Source: Actinobacteria bacterium OV320 (GTDB taxonomy: Bacteria > Actinomycetota > Actinomycetes > Streptomycetales > Streptomycetaceae). From it: 64,000 bases of DNA. Position numbers and translations under genes: made by a program. Within the stretch, counting starts at the first letter, position 1. Each line of letters starts with the position of its first letter. The notes under the pieces are model-generated. The model saw nothing but the letters and a program-made list of their open reading frames with translations, had not been told where the DNA came from and made no database searches. Of the stretch, positions 55,413 through 63,929 are shown in pieces. Location of the stretch: NCBI GenBank assembly GCA_001298545.1, contig LJCX01000030.1, forward strand, positions 62,001-126,000. The letters run 5' to 3'.

Positions 55413-55508
55413 GTCGACCACGCTGACGTCCGGCCCCGCCGCGTCTCTAGGAAATTCCGGCACGCTTCGGCCGCCCGGCGGAACCCGGGACGCGCTTACC
55501 GTGGAGGC

Positions 55509-56327
55509 GTGACGAACAGCCCCGCGCTTCCGGCAGATCCGTCGTCCCCGTCCGAGCGGGCCCTGCCCGTCCCCTCCGCGCTGCGCCCGTGGTTCACCGG
55601 CATCGGGGCGGTCACGGTCGACGGCCCCTTCGACGACGCCTTCGCGCACGTGCCGGACACGGACACGAAGGTGGTCGTCCGCGAGGAGGGCTACGGCCGC
55701 CGCGACACCCTGGTGGTGGGCCCGCGCACCCGTGCCTCGTACCACACGGACCTGCACAAGCGGTCGGTGTCCTGTGTCCAACTGCGGCTGGAACCAGGGG
55801 TCGTGGGCCCGCTGTTCGGTGTGGCGGCGGTGGACCTCGTCGGCCGGGTCGTCCCGCTCGGGGACCTGCCGACCGGGACGGCTCGACGCCTCGCCCGCGA
55901 GCTGGCCGGGGGCGGGCGGGACCGGATCACGGCACGTCTGGCGGACCTGCTCCCGCCCGCCGCGGACGGCTCGCGCGAACGGCTGCTGCGGGCCGCCGTC
56001 GACGCCCTGTCGACCCGCCCGTACCGCACCCCCGCCCCCGTGGGGGAAGTGGCTCGCGAACTGGCCGTCAGCGAACGCCAGTTGCGCAAACTGTTCGCCG
56101 ACGGCGTGGGTGTCTCCCCCAAGCACTACGCCCGTATCGACCGGCTGCGCCACGTCCTCACCCACGCGGCCTCCGCCCCGTGGGCCGAACTCGCCGCCGC
56201 CACCGGCTACTACGACCAGTCGCACATGACGGCCGACTTCCGCACCCTGATGGGTGTCCCGCCGGGTGCGTTCTTCACCGGGCGGCTGCCCCGGGCCACG
56301 CCCTGCCAGGCGCTCCGGCAGCGGTGA
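55509..56327 (+). CDS. AraC-family transcriptional regulator
   Basis: A 272-residue regulator. The C-terminal part has two helix-turn-helix units: PVGEVARELAVSERQLRKLFADGVGVSPKHYARIDRL, then PWAELAAATGYYDQSHMTADFRTLMGVPPGAFF, with the AraC family GYxDQSHxxxxFrxxxGxxP pattern. The N-terminal half is a variable ligand-sensing domain. The GTG at 55509 has GGAGG only one base in front, too close for a normal ribosome site. Either the message is leaderless or the true start is further in. It is divergent from the NAD(P)-binding protein gene with a 96-bp shared promoter region. Confidence 0.88.
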   Translation: MTNSPALPADPSSPSERALPVPSALRPWFTGIGAVTVDGPFDDAFAHVPDTDTKVVVREEGYGRRDTLVVGPRTRASYHTDLHKRSVSCVQLRLEPGVVGPLFGVAAVDLVGRVVPLGDLPTGTARRLARELAGGGRDRITARLADLLPPAADGSRERLLRAAVDALSTRPYRTPAPVGEVARELAVSERQLRKLFADGVGVSPKHYARIDRLRHVLTHAASAPWAELAAATGYYDQSHMTADFRTLMGVPPGAFFTGRLPRATPCQALRQR

Positions 56328-56371
56328 ATTCGGATGCGGAGCGCCGCGCGGACCTGCGATGCTCCGGTTCC

Positions 56372-56974
56372 ATGGCCGTACGACGCGTGAAACCCAGCCT
56401 GTATCTCTCCGTCGACATCGAGGCGGACGGTCCGATCCCGGGACCGTACTCGTTGCTGAGCCTGGGCGCGGCGGTCGCCGGGCGGCAGGATGCCGACGGG
56501 TTCACCGCGGCCGACCCCACCCGGCAGACCTTCTACCGTGAACTACGGCCGATCAGCGACGAGTTCGTCCCCGAGGCGCTGGCCGTGAGCGGGCTCGACC
56601 GGGATCGTCTGGTCGAGGAGGGGCTCGAACCCGCCTTGGCACTGGCCCAGTTCACCCGCTGGGTGCGCGAGGTGAGCGGCGACGCCCAGCCGGTGATGTG
56701 CGGCTACCCGGCGTCGTACGACTGGACGTTCCTGTACTGGTATCTGATCCGCTTCACCGGGGAGAGCCCCTTCGGGCACTCCGGGTGCCTCGACATGAAG
56801 ACGCTGTACGCCACCAAGGCGGGGTTGCCGCTGCGGGCGGTGGCGAAGCGGACGATGCCGGCCCACCTGCTGCCGAGGCGTCCTCACACGCATCACGCGC
56901 TGGACGACGCCGTCGAACAGGCCGAGTTGCTCGCGAACCTCATGGCGTGGCCGGGGCCCGGGACGCCCCGGTGA
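56372..56974 (+). CDS. 3'-5' exonuclease, DEDD superfamily
   Basis: A 200-residue nuclease. SLYLSVDIEADGPIPGPYSLLSLGAAV carries the first Asp-x-Glu of the DEDD core. A middle YPASYDWTFLYWYLIRF provides the second Asp region, and HTHHALDDAVEQAELLANLM gives the HxxxxD motif of the DEDDh type. The start is ATG 56372. Length and layout match small ribonuclease T-like or DnaQ-like proteins in actinobacteria. Its 3' end overlaps the convergent permease gene by 35 bp. A 76-bp piece of this gene (56585-56660) is repeated in inverted orientation at 54366-54441. Confidence 0.88.
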   Translation: MAVRRVKPSLYLSVDIEADGPIPGPYSLLSLGAAVAGRQDADGFTAADPTRQTFYRELRPISDEFVPEALAVSGLDRDRLVEEGLEPALALAQFTRWVREVSGDAQPVMCGYPASYDWTFLYWYLIRFTGESPFGHSGCLDMKTLYATKAGLPLRAVAKRTMPAHLLPRRPHTHHALDDAVEQAELLANLMAWPGPGTPR

Positions 56975-58337
56975 TCTCCTCTCCCGCCTCCATCGGGTGG
57001 GTCACGTCCGCCGCGTTGCGCCCCTGGCCGACGTGGTTGAAGACCAGGTTGAGCAGCACGGCGGCCAGGCAGCCCGTGGAGATGCCCGAGTCCAGGACGA
57101 TCTTCGCCGTCTCCGGGAAGGCGTGGTAGAAGTCCGGGGCGGTGATCGGGATGATGCCGACGGCCAGGGAGACGGCGACGATCAGGACGTTGTTGTCCTT
57201 CTCCAGGCCGGCCCGGACCAGGGTCTGGATGCCGCTGGCGGCGACCGACCCGAACAGGACGACGCCCGCGCCGCCGAGGACCGGACGGGGTACGACGGCG
57301 ATGAGTGAGGCGGCCATCGGGCACAGGCCCATCAGCACGAGGAAGCCACCGCCGGTGGCGACGACATAGCGGCTGCGGATCCGCGTCATCGCGACCAGCC
57401 CGATGTTCTGGGCGAAGGCGCTGCACATGAAGCCGTTGAAGACGGGGCTGAGTGCCGAGCCCAGGGTGTCGGCGCGCAGGCCGGCCGCGATGGTCCGCTC
57501 GTCCGCCGGGCGTTCGACGATCTCGCCCAACGCCAGCATGTCCGCGGTGGATTCGGTCATCGAGACCACCATCACCACGCACATCGTCAGGATCGCCGCG
57601 AGCTGGAACTGCGGGGCGCCGAAGTGGAAGGGGGTGGGGAAGCCGATGACGTCCGCGTCGGCCACCGGGCCGAAGTCCGTGACGCCGAAGGGGATCGCGA
57701 CGAGCGTGCCGGCGAGCAGCCCGAGCAGTACGGCGATCTGTTTGACGAAGCCGCGCGTGAAGCGGCGCAGGAGCAGCACGATCAGGAGGGTCGCCGCCGC
57801 CAGGCCCAGGTTCGTCGTCGAACCGTAGTCCGGTGCCGCGGGGGCGGGACCCTGCGCCCAGCCGAAGGCGACGGGGAGCAGGGAGACGCCGATCAGGGTG
57901 ATCACCGTCCCGGTGACCACCGGCGGGAAGAAGCGGACCGCCTTGCAGAAGACGGGCGCGGCGAGAAAGCCCAGCAGACCGGCGACGATCACCGCGCCGA
58001 AGATGACGGGCAGGGCGTCCCGCTTGTCGTCCGTGGAGGCCACGATCGCCGTCATGGGCGCGACCCCGGCGAAGGTGACGCCGTTGACGAAGGGCAGGCG
58101 GGCGCCGATCTTCCAGATGCCGAGGGTCTGGAGGAAGGTGGCGAGGCCGGCCGTGAACAGGCAGGCGCCGGTGAGGAAGGTGAGTTCGGTGCCGGTGAGG
58201 CCTACGGCCGCGCCGACGATCAGGGGCGGGGCGACGACTCCCGCGTACATGGCGGCCACGTGCTGAAGGCCGCTCGTCGCCATTCTCAGTGCGGGGAGTT
58301 TCTCGTCGACGGGGTGGTCGACTGCATGCGGGGACAC
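56940..58337 (-). CDS. Purine permease, NCS2 family (xanthine/uric acid transporter)
   Basis: A 465-residue membrane protein with about 12-14 helices. GLQHVAAMYAGVVAPPLIVG at the N-terminus, LPFVNGVTFAGVAPM, FVFQ-type MVVSMTESTADMLALGEIVERP and NGFMCSAFAQNIGLVAMTRIRSRYVV are the NCS2 signatures; the QN of FAQNIG and the Glu of MTEST are the substrate-binding residues in the family. The GTG at 58337 has GGAGGAG seven bases upstream. It lies downstream of the deaminase and urate genes on the same strand, so it probably brings in xanthine or urate for the pathway. A hairpin separates it from the deaminase gene. Confidence 0.92.
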   Translation of the reverse strand: MSPHAVDHPVDEKLPALRMATSGLQHVAAMYAGVVAPPLIVGAAVGLTGTELTFLTGACLFTAGLATFLQTLGIWKIGARLPFVNGVTFAGVAPMTAIVASTDDKRDALPVIFGAVIVAGLLGFLAAPVFCKAVRFFPPVVTGTVITLIGVSLLPVAFGWAQGPAPAAPDYGSTTNLGLAAATLLIVLLLRRFTRGFVKQIAVLLGLLAGTLVAIPFGVTDFGPVADADVIGFPTPFHFGAPQFQLAAILTMCVVMVVSMTESTADMLALGEIVERPADERTIAAGLRADTLGSALSPVFNGFMCSAFAQNIGLVAMTRIRSRYVVATGGGFLVLMGLCPMAASLIAVVPRPVLGGAGVVLFGSVAASGIQTLVRAGLEKDNNVLIVAVSLAVGIIPITAPDFYHAFPETAKIVLDSGISTGCLAAVLLNLVFNHVGQGRNAADVTHPMEAGEEITGASRAPATP

Positions 58338-58458
58338 GGCGGCTCTCCTCCGGTCGGGTACACGTCGGCTCTGACGCGGGTGTCAGGGAGGTGGTGCGGC
58401 GGTGCGGAAGTACCTGGAAGCCGGAGGTACTCGGAAACGGGGACGGTGGAAGACCGTT

Positions 58459-58489
58459 CCGGGGCACGCGCGTTCCACGCGCGCCCCGG
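58459..58489 (-). terminator. Hairpin between deaminase and permease genes
   Basis: CCGGGGC (58459-58465) pairs with GCCCCGG (58483-58489), with an inner GCGCG/CGCGC stem. It lies in the 234-bp gap after the deaminase stop on the minus strand. The rest of the gap shows nothing I can assign beyond the permease promoter. Confidence 0.6.
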
Positions 58490-58571
58490 CCACGGCTACC
58501 GGTCGAGGGCCGTCCCCCTCGACCGGAGTTCGGTGCCCGCAGGGACCGGGTCCCTTACGGAGCGGGCGGGT

Positions 58572-59951
58572 TCAGCCCTGGGCGGCGATGCGCGCCAGCC
58601 GCTGCGCCTCTTCCCGCGTGGAGCGGGCGATCGCGTCCTCGTCGGCGTGCAACAGGCGTCCGTCCTGGACGATCTGACGGCCGTTCACGAAGGAGGCGGT
58701 GACGGGGGCGGCCGCGCCGAAGACCAGGGCGGTCACCGGGTCGGCGATGGAGGCGTGGGCGAGGGTGTCCAGCTTCCACAGCACCAGGTCGGCCAGCTTG
58801 CCCGGCTCCAGCGAGCCGATCTGCGAGGCGCGGCCCAGGACCCGGGCGCCTCCGTGGGTGCCGAGGCGCAGCGCCTGACGGGCGTTCAGGGCGGCCTCGC
58901 GGTGGGCGCCGAGGCGGTTGATGAGCAGGGCGTTGCGCAGTTCGGTGTGGAGTTCGCCGGACTCGTTGGAGGCCGTGCCGTCGACGCCGAGGCCGACCGG
59001 GACGCCGGCCTTCAGCATGTCGGGGACCCGGGCGATGCCGGCCGCCAGCCGGGCGTTGGACGACGGGCAGTGGGCGACACCCGTCCCGGTCCGGGCGAAG
59101 GCGTCGATGTCGGAGTCGTTCATGTGGACGCAGTGGGCCATCCACACGTCCTCGCCGAGCCAGCCGGTGGACTCGAAGTAGTCGGTCGGGCCCATGCCGA
59201 ACAGCTCGTGGCAGAACTTCTCCTCCTCGACCGTCTCCGAGCCGTGGGTGTGCAGACGCACACCGAGCCGGCGGGCCAACTCGGCGCCCTGTCGCATCAG
59301 TTCGGTGGAGACGGAGAAGGGCGAGCAGGGAGCGACGGCGACCTGGGTCATCGCGTCGAAGGAGGCGTCGTGGTGCTGCCGGACGGTCTCCTCGGTGGCG
59401 GCGAGGGCGCCCTCCAGGGTCTCGACGGCGAAGTCCGGGGGCAGCCCGCCGTCCTTCTCGCTGCGGTCCATGGAACCGCGGGCGAGGGTGAAGCGGACGC
59501 CCATGTCGCGGGCGGCGCCGATGATCGCGCCGGACAGGTCGGCGGATCCCTTCGGGAAGACGTAGTGGTGGTCCATGGCGGTGGTGACGCCGCCGCGGGC
59601 CATCATCGCCAGGGAGCCCTGGGCGGCCGCGCGGACCATCTGCTCGTCGATACGCGCCCAGGTGGGGTAGAGGGCGACGAGCCAGTCGAAGAGGTTGTGG
59701 TCGGTGGCCAGGCCCCGGGTGATCCACTGGTAGAAGTGGTGGTGGGTGTTGACCAGGCCCGGGGTGACCAGGTGCCCGGTGGCGTCGATGCGGCGCTCGA
59801 CGTTCTCCAGGCCGTCCGGGGCCCGGCCCGCGCCGAGCGACTCGATCCGGTTGCCGACGAGAACGACGTAACCGTTTGCGTACTCGGTGTCCTGAGCGTC
59901 GACGGTCGCGATCGAACAGTTCTCGATGACGGTGCGCCGGTCTGCTGCCAT
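58572..59951 (-). CDS. 8-oxoguanine/guanine-type deaminase (amidohydrolase superfamily)
   Basis: A 459-residue metal-dependent deaminase. HLVTPGLVNTHHHFYQWITRGL has the HxH metal motif, VRLHTHGSETVEEEKF the third His, MAHCVHMNDSDI the fourth, and VGLGVDGTASNESGEL the metal-binding Asp. The composition matches proteins annotated as 8-oxoguanine deaminase, which turn 8-oxoguanine into urate; that would feed uricase encoded just upstream. Guanine or another azapurine is also possible. ATG 59951 begins MAADRRTVIENCSIATVDAQ. It is separated from the uricase gene by a hairpin, so it may have its own promoter. Confidence 0.88.
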   Translation of the reverse strand: MAADRRTVIENCSIATVDAQDTEYANGYVVLVGNRIESLGAGRAPDGLENVERRIDATGHLVTPGLVNTHHHFYQWITRGLATDHNLFDWLVALYPTWARIDEQMVRAAAQGSLAMMARGGVTTAMDHHYVFPKGSADLSGAIIGAARDMGVRFTLARGSMDRSEKDGGLPPDFAVETLEGALAATEETVRQHHDASFDAMTQVAVAPCSPFSVSTELMRQGAELARRLGVRLHTHGSETVEEEKFCHELFGMGPTDYFESTGWLGEDVWMAHCVHMNDSDIDAFARTGTGVAHCPSSNARLAAGIARVPDMLKAGVPVGLGVDGTASNESGELHTELRNALLINRLGAHREAALNARQALRLGTHGGARVLGRASQIGSLEPGKLADLVLWKLDTLAHASIADPVTALVFGAAAPVTASFVNGRQIVQDGRLLHADEDAIARSTREEAQRLARIAAQG

Positions 59952-60018
59952 GGTGTCGTCCTTTTCACTCAGTGGACTCTGGTGGAGAGGGCACGGCAGG
60001 ACCCTGGGAGTTTGAGTG

Positions 60019-60053
60019 CCGTGGCCGGTGAGGCGCGGGCTCGCCGGCCACGG
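60019..60053 (-). terminator. Terminator hairpin after the uricase gene
   Basis: CCGTGGCCGG (60019-60028) and CCGGCCACGG (60044-60053) form a perfect 10-bp stem between the uricase stop (60088) and the deaminase start (59951), so the urate operon and the deaminase gene are probably separate transcripts. Confidence 0.8.
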
Positions 60054-60087
60054 GTGCCGAAAAAGAGGGGGTCGGTTCAGGAGGTGT

Positions 60088-60993
60088 TCAGAGGTTGGTG
60101 AGGTCCACCGGGATCTTCGCCTCGCAGCCGTCCCGCAGAACGGTGGCCTCGATCAGACCGTAGGGACGGTCGGCGGCGTAGTAGACGGCTCCGTCGGCGG
60201 TGTCGTTCTTCAGCCCGAACGGCTTCAGGTCCACCAGGAAGTGGTGCTTGTTGGGGAGCGAGAAGCGGACCTCGTCGATCTCGCCGCGGTGGTCGATGAT
60301 CCGCGCGCCCATGGCGTACAGGGTCTGCTGCAGGGAGAGGGAGTACGTCTGCGCGAAGGCCAGCAGCATGTGCTTCTTGACCTGGGCGTACGACTCCTCC
60401 CAGTCCGGCGCCTGCTGGGCGTCGTCGGACCAGTTGAAGCGCCAGCGGCTGGACACCTCGGTCGCCAGGATGCGGTCGTACGCCTCGGGCAGCGTCGTGT
60501 ACTCGTCCTTGACGTAACCCCAGAACTCGGAGTTCGTCGAGTTCATGACGGTCAGGTCCTTGAGCCCGGAGACGACCTCCCAGGCGGAGCCGTCGTAGGT
60601 GATCTGGGCGAGGCGGGTCTCCTGGCCCTGGCGGACGAAGGAGTGTTCGTCCTCGCCGGGCGTCACGATCCGCTCCCAGCTGTACTCCTCGATGCGGATC
60701 CGCGCGGTCCTGATCGGTTCCTGCGAGGTCACGAAGTGGCGGGCGAGGTGGATGCCGAACTGCTCGGCGGACTCGATGCCGTGCTCCTTGGCGAACGCGT
60801 ACACCGTGTTCTTGGTGGTGTCGGTCGGCAGCACGTTGGCGTTCGAGCCGGAGTAGTGGACCTCGTCCATGTCGCCGCTGAGCGACACGGAGACGTTGAG
60901 GTCCTTGATGTGGTGGGTGGCGCCGTCCCGCGTGATCTTGACGACTCGGTTCTCGGCCTTGCCGTACTGGTTCTGTCCCAGGTAGGTGGGCAT
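60088..60993 (-). CDS. pucL: Urate oxidase (uricase), cofactor-free
   Basis: A 301-residue enzyme oxidising urate to 5-hydroxyisourate. Landmarks: YGKAENRVVKITRDGATHHIKDLNVSVSL (the catalytic Lys/Thr region), VLPTDTTKNTVYAFAKEHG (the conserved TDTxKN active-site loop) and the C-terminal KHHFLVDLKPFGLKNDTADGAVYYAAD. It has the usual length of bacterial single-chain uricases. It begins 4 bp after the HIU hydrolase stop, so it belongs to the same transcript, and it is followed by a terminator hairpin. The next two pathway steps are the genes directly upstream on this strand. Confidence 0.96.
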   Translation of the reverse strand: MPTYLGQNQYGKAENRVVKITRDGATHHIKDLNVSVSLSGDMDEVHYSGSNANVLPTDTTKNTVYAFAKEHGIESAEQFGIHLARHFVTSQEPIRTARIRIEEYSWERIVTPGEDEHSFVRQGQETRLAQITYDGSAWEVVSGLKDLTVMNSTNSEFWGYVKDEYTTLPEAYDRILATEVSSRWRFNWSDDAQQAPDWEESYAQVKKHMLLAFAQTYSLSLQQTLYAMGARIIDHRGEIDEVRFSLPNKHHFLVDLKPFGLKNDTADGAVYYAADRPYGLIEATVLRDGCEAKIPVDLTNL

Positions 60994-60997
60994 CTAG

Positions 60998-61423
60998 CTA
61001 GCTCCCTCGGTAAACGGAGTAGCCGAACGGGTTGAGCAGCAGCGGTACGTGGTAGTGCTCGCCGGGCACGACGGCGAAGGTGATCGCCACCTCCGGGAAG
61101 AACACTGCTGTGGGACCGCTGTCCCGATTCGCGGGGGCGTCCTGCTGCGCATCGGCTTGCTTCTTCTCGGATCGCTCGAAATACGCCTCCACGGCGAAGT
61201 CGAGCCGTACATGGGTGGTCCCCTCCGGCAGGGCCGGCAGGTCCTTGCAGCGGCCGTCCGCGTCGGTCGCGGAACCGCCGAGCGCCCGCCAGTCCGCCTC
61301 CTGCCCGTGCCGGGCACCCCGGCCCGAGCGGGCGGAGAGGTGGACGGCGACTCCCGCGGCGGGTCGGCCGACGGAGGTGTCCAGGATGTGGGTGGACACC
61401 GATGCGGTGCTGCTGGAGCTCAT
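60998..61423 (-). CDS. uraH: 5-hydroxyisourate hydrolase (transthyretin-like)
   Basis: A 141-residue transthyretin-fold enzyme that opens the ring of 5-hydroxyisourate. SVSTHILDTSVGRPAAGVAVHL is the N-terminal signature with the catalytic His. HYHVPLLLNPFGYSVYRGS is the C-terminal signature with the second His and the YRGS tail that marks true hydrolases. It is longer than the usual ~110-120 residues because of a charged insert (EKKQADAQQDAPANRDSG) between the AYFE and FFPEV strands. It sits between the decarboxylase and uricase genes with gaps of 8 and 4 bp. Confidence 0.95.
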   Translation of the reverse strand: MSSSSTASVSTHILDTSVGRPAAGVAVHLSARSGRGARHGQEADWRALGGSATDADGRCKDLPALPEGTTHVRLDFAVEAYFERSEKKQADAQQDAPANRDSGPTAVFFPEVAITFAVVPGEHYHVPLLLNPFGYSVYRGS

Positions 61424-61431
61424 GGGGTGTC

Positions 61432-61941
61432 TCAGTCCTCTTCGACGAGTCGGGCGAGGCGGATACGGTTGATCTTGCCCAGTTCGACGCGGACGATCTC
61501 CCGTTCCTGCTCCGGCGCGTTGCCGATCCGCTCCTTGACCGCGTCGCGCATCTGCTCGCCGGTGCGACCGGTGGCGCAGATCAGGAAGACATGGCCGAAC
61601 CTCTCCTGGTAGGCCAGGTTCAGTTCGAGCAGCTCGGCCTTGAGCTCCTCGGAGGCGCCGGCCATGCCGCGCTGTTCACGGGCCGAGGTCGGGTCTCCGG
61701 GCTTGGGACGGCCGATCGGCGGGTGCCCGGCCCTCGCCCCCCCCCGGTCCGTGGCGGGCAGGCCCGCCATGGCGGCGTCGCCGGCGGCGTACAGGTCGGC
61801 GACGGTGGCGTAGGGGCGGGCCGCGAGCAGTCGGGTGGCCCACGCCGTGGAGGCGCACGCTTCGTGGAGCGCGGCGCGGGCCACGGACTCCTCGAGGTCG
61901 TTGAACCGGGCCAGGCCCGGGGGCGGGGAAGTGGAAGTCAC
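61432..61941 (-). CDS. uraD: OHCU decarboxylase
   Basis: A 169-residue enzyme that decarboxylates 2-oxo-4-hydroxy-4-carboxy-5-ureidoimidazoline to S-allantoin, the last step of urate breakdown. GHPPIGRP...SAREQRGMAGA gives the family's His and Glu/Gln active-site elements, and LELNLAYQERFGHVFLICATGRTGEQM is the conserved C-terminal block with RFGxxFxxxAxG. The start is GTG 61941 with GGAGG five bases upstream. It is the first gene of the urate operon (decarboxylase, hydrolase, uricase). An insertion of about 15 residues (GARAGHPPIGRPKPGD) is a bit Pro/Gly-rich. An inverted repeat 77 bp upstream is a likely operator. Confidence 0.94.
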   Translation of the reverse strand: MTSTSPPPGLARFNDLEESVARAALHEACASTAWATRLLAARPYATVADLYAAGDAAMAGLPATDRGGARAGHPPIGRPKPGDPTSAREQRGMAGASEELKAELLELNLAYQERFGHVFLICATGRTGEQMRDAVKERIGNAPEQEREIVRVELGKINRIRLARLVEED

Positions 61942-62018
61942 GGGAGCCTCCGTGGCCGCGGGACGGCCTTCGTGCTTGAGCGGGCTGCGGCCAGCTAACG
62001 CCTGTCCGCGACATCACG

Positions 62019-62033
62019 TCAACACTTTGTTGA
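62019..62033 (-). promoter_or_regulatory. Inverted repeat upstream of the urate operon, probable operator
   Basis: TCAACA-CTT-TGTTGA is a perfect inverted repeat, AT-rich in a GC-rich surrounding, 77 bp before the OHCU decarboxylase start. Its position suits control of the uraD-uraH-uricase operon by a purine-responsive repressor. The regulator is not in this window. Confidence 0.6.
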
Positions 62034-62172
62034 AAATTCCGGGTAACGAAACCCGGCCGTCCCCCACCGGCCCGACACCGGCCCACCGGCCCCACCATCC
62101 GCCGCCGATCGACCTCGGAGACTCCCCCAGGAGAGCGCTCGGGCCTCTCAGGCCTCTTTCTCCCGGTTGAGA

Positions 62173-62192
62173 TAGTTGTAGACCCACAACTA
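62173..62192. other. Inverted repeat near the integrase, candidate attachment-site region
   Basis: TAGTTGT and ACAACTA (62173-62179 / 62186-62192) flank GAGACCC-like bases (AGACCC), 34 bp before the integrase start. Base composition changes from GC-rich host to AT-richer element at about this point, so a hybrid attL site of the serine integrase is expected near here. The exact core cannot be placed without the other end. Confidence 0.45.
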
Positions 62193-62226
62193 GCCCAAGT
62201 AAGCCGAGCCGAGGTATCTTGGCTGC

Positions 62227-63870
62227 ATGACCACCACCACCGACGTGCCAGGGCTCGTCGACCCCTGGAACGAAGACACCCTCGATGCCCTCGGATGGGG
62301 CGAAGCCGAGATCCTTGAACTGAGGGACCTGAAGCGCCGGGCGGCATTGCTTCCCGCGAACGCGACCAGGGCTCTGCTGTCCCTGCGCCTGTCGGTCCTG
62401 ACCGAGGAGACAACCTCTCCGGTACGCCAGGAACTCGACCTGTACCGGATGGCCGTCGAGCGCAACTCTCGGCCGGTCGGTGTGGCCCGAGACCTTGGCG
62501 TGTCGGCAACCAAGGTGCCGCCATGGAAGCGAAAGGAGCTGGGCGACTGGATTAAGAACCGGTCCCCCGAGTTTGACGAGATCCTCTTCTGGAAGCTCGA
62601 CCGATTCGTTCGCCGGATCTCTGACCTTCACCTGATGATCGGCTGGTGTAAGGAATACGAAAAGACCCTCGCTGCCAAGCACGATCCGATTGACCTGAGC
62701 ACTGAATTCGGTCAGTTCATGGTCACGATCATTGCCGGTATGGCTCGTATCGAGGCAGCCAACACGGGTGTCCGAGTCGAGTCCCTGTGGCAGTTCGCCA
62801 GGTCTTCAAGGCGATGGGTCATCGGCAAGCCGGTCTACGGCTACACCACCGAGAAGGACGCCGAGGGGCACCGAATCCTCGTCATCGAGCCCACTCAGGC
62901 TCGTGTCCTCAGGTGGGTCTACCGAGCAGTGACCAGGTACAAGAACCCCATCTCTCTGTACCGGGCCTGCAAGATCCTTACGAGGGCAGGCATTCTTCCC
63001 CCGAACAAGGGGGCCTGGAGTTCAGGGAACCTCAAGGTCATCCTGATCAATCCGGCACTGATGGGATACCGGGTCTATCGTCCGAAGGGGCTCAAGCAGG
63101 GGAAGCCGTCTCTCATCTCCTACGACACAGACGGAACACCGATCAAGATCGCCGAGGGGATCTTCACTCCGGAAGAGTTCGCCAACCTTCAGAAGGTACT
63201 TACCGATAGGGCGAATAAGGGAATCAAGACCCAAGGCAAGAATGCGACCCCTTATCTCGACATCATGAAGTGCGGACGATGCGGCTCGAACTGGTACCTC
63301 TCTCAGAAGACTTGGACTCTCAGGGACGGAACCAAGAAGACTGAACCCCGACTTCGCTGCGCTTCGTTCGTCGGTGGTAACGCCTGCGGTATGGCTGCAT
63401 TCCATGAGCCGGACAAGGTCTTCTCTCTGGTCAAGGACACCATCCTTGAGGACATCGGAGACTACGAAGTTGTTCATCGCGAGTACGCCAAGGGAAGTGA
63501 GAACCTGGCTCGAAAGCTCGAACTCGAAGCGTCGATCAGTCACTACATGAAGGAGCTGGAGCCGGGCGGAAGGTTCAAGGTCGGTGGCTTCATCGAGAGG
63601 CAAGCCATGGAGACCCTGACTTCCATCAACAATGAGCTGGAGCAGATTGACCCTGACTCTGTTGAAGACCGTTGGATCTATGAGAGCAAGGGAATGACCT
63701 ACCGAGCCCACTGGGAAACCGAGGGCCGAGTCAAGATGGAGGAAGACCTCAGGCGGGCCGGTATCACCTTCGTGATCCAGGAGGACGGGTACGGAGACCT
63801 ACTCATCCCCGAGGACGTCAAGGAACGACTGATCGTCAGGCGGGACTACTTCCAGGAACAGAAGATCTAG
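62227..63870 (+). CDS. Large serine recombinase (integrase) of an integrated element
   Basis: A 547-residue site-specific recombinase. The catalytic segment RLSVLTEETTSPVRQELD places the nucleophile at Ser56; this is deeper than usual because of a ~45-residue N-terminal extension (VDPWNEDTLDALGWGEAEILELRDL). FDEILFWKLDRFVRRISDL and MVTIIAGMARIEAANTGVRV are the rest of the resolvase core. The recombinase domain follows (GKPVYGY..., ISLYRACKILTRAGI), then a zinc ribbon starting MKCGRCGSNW with two more Cys (RCASFVGGNAC) and a helical C-terminus. Its base composition is clearly less GC-rich than its neighbours, which suits a phage or integrative element. It catalyses integration, and excision if a partner factor is supplied. 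Confidence 0.95.
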   Translation: MTTTTDVPGLVDPWNEDTLDALGWGEAEILELRDLKRRAALLPANATRALLSLRLSVLTEETTSPVRQELDLYRMAVERNSRPVGVARDLGVSATKVPPWKRKELGDWIKNRSPEFDEILFWKLDRFVRRISDLHLMIGWCKEYEKTLAAKHDPIDLSTEFGQFMVTIIAGMARIEAANTGVRVESLWQFARSSRRWVIGKPVYGYTTEKDAEGHRILVIEPTQARVLRWVYRAVTRYKNPISLYRACKILTRAGILPPNKGAWSSGNLKVILINPALMGYRVYRPKGLKQGKPSLISYDTDGTPIKIAEGIFTPEEFANLQKVLTDRANKGIKTQGKNATPYLDIMKCGRCGSNWYLSQKTWTLRDGTKKTEPRLRCASFVGGNACGMAAFHEPDKVFSLVKDTILEDIGDYEVVHREYAKGSENLARKLELEASISHYMKELEPGGRFKVGGFIERQAMETLTSINNELEQIDPDSVEDRWIYESKGMTYRAHWETEGRVKMEEDLRRAGITFVIQEDGYGDLLIPEDVKERLIVRRDYFQEQKI

Positions 63871-63877
63871 AACGACA

Positions 63878-63917
63878 AAAAGCCCCCACCTAGCCACAGA
63901 GGCCGGGTGGGGGCTTT
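63878..63917. terminator. Bidirectional terminator between integrase and the next element gene
   Basis: AAAAGCCCCCACC (63878-63890) pairs with GGTGGGGGCTTT (63906-63917) with an inner GCC/GGC stem. A-rich and T-rich flanks give a classical intrinsic terminator in both directions. Confidence 0.93.
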
Positions 63918-63929
63918 GTTGTATTGGTG

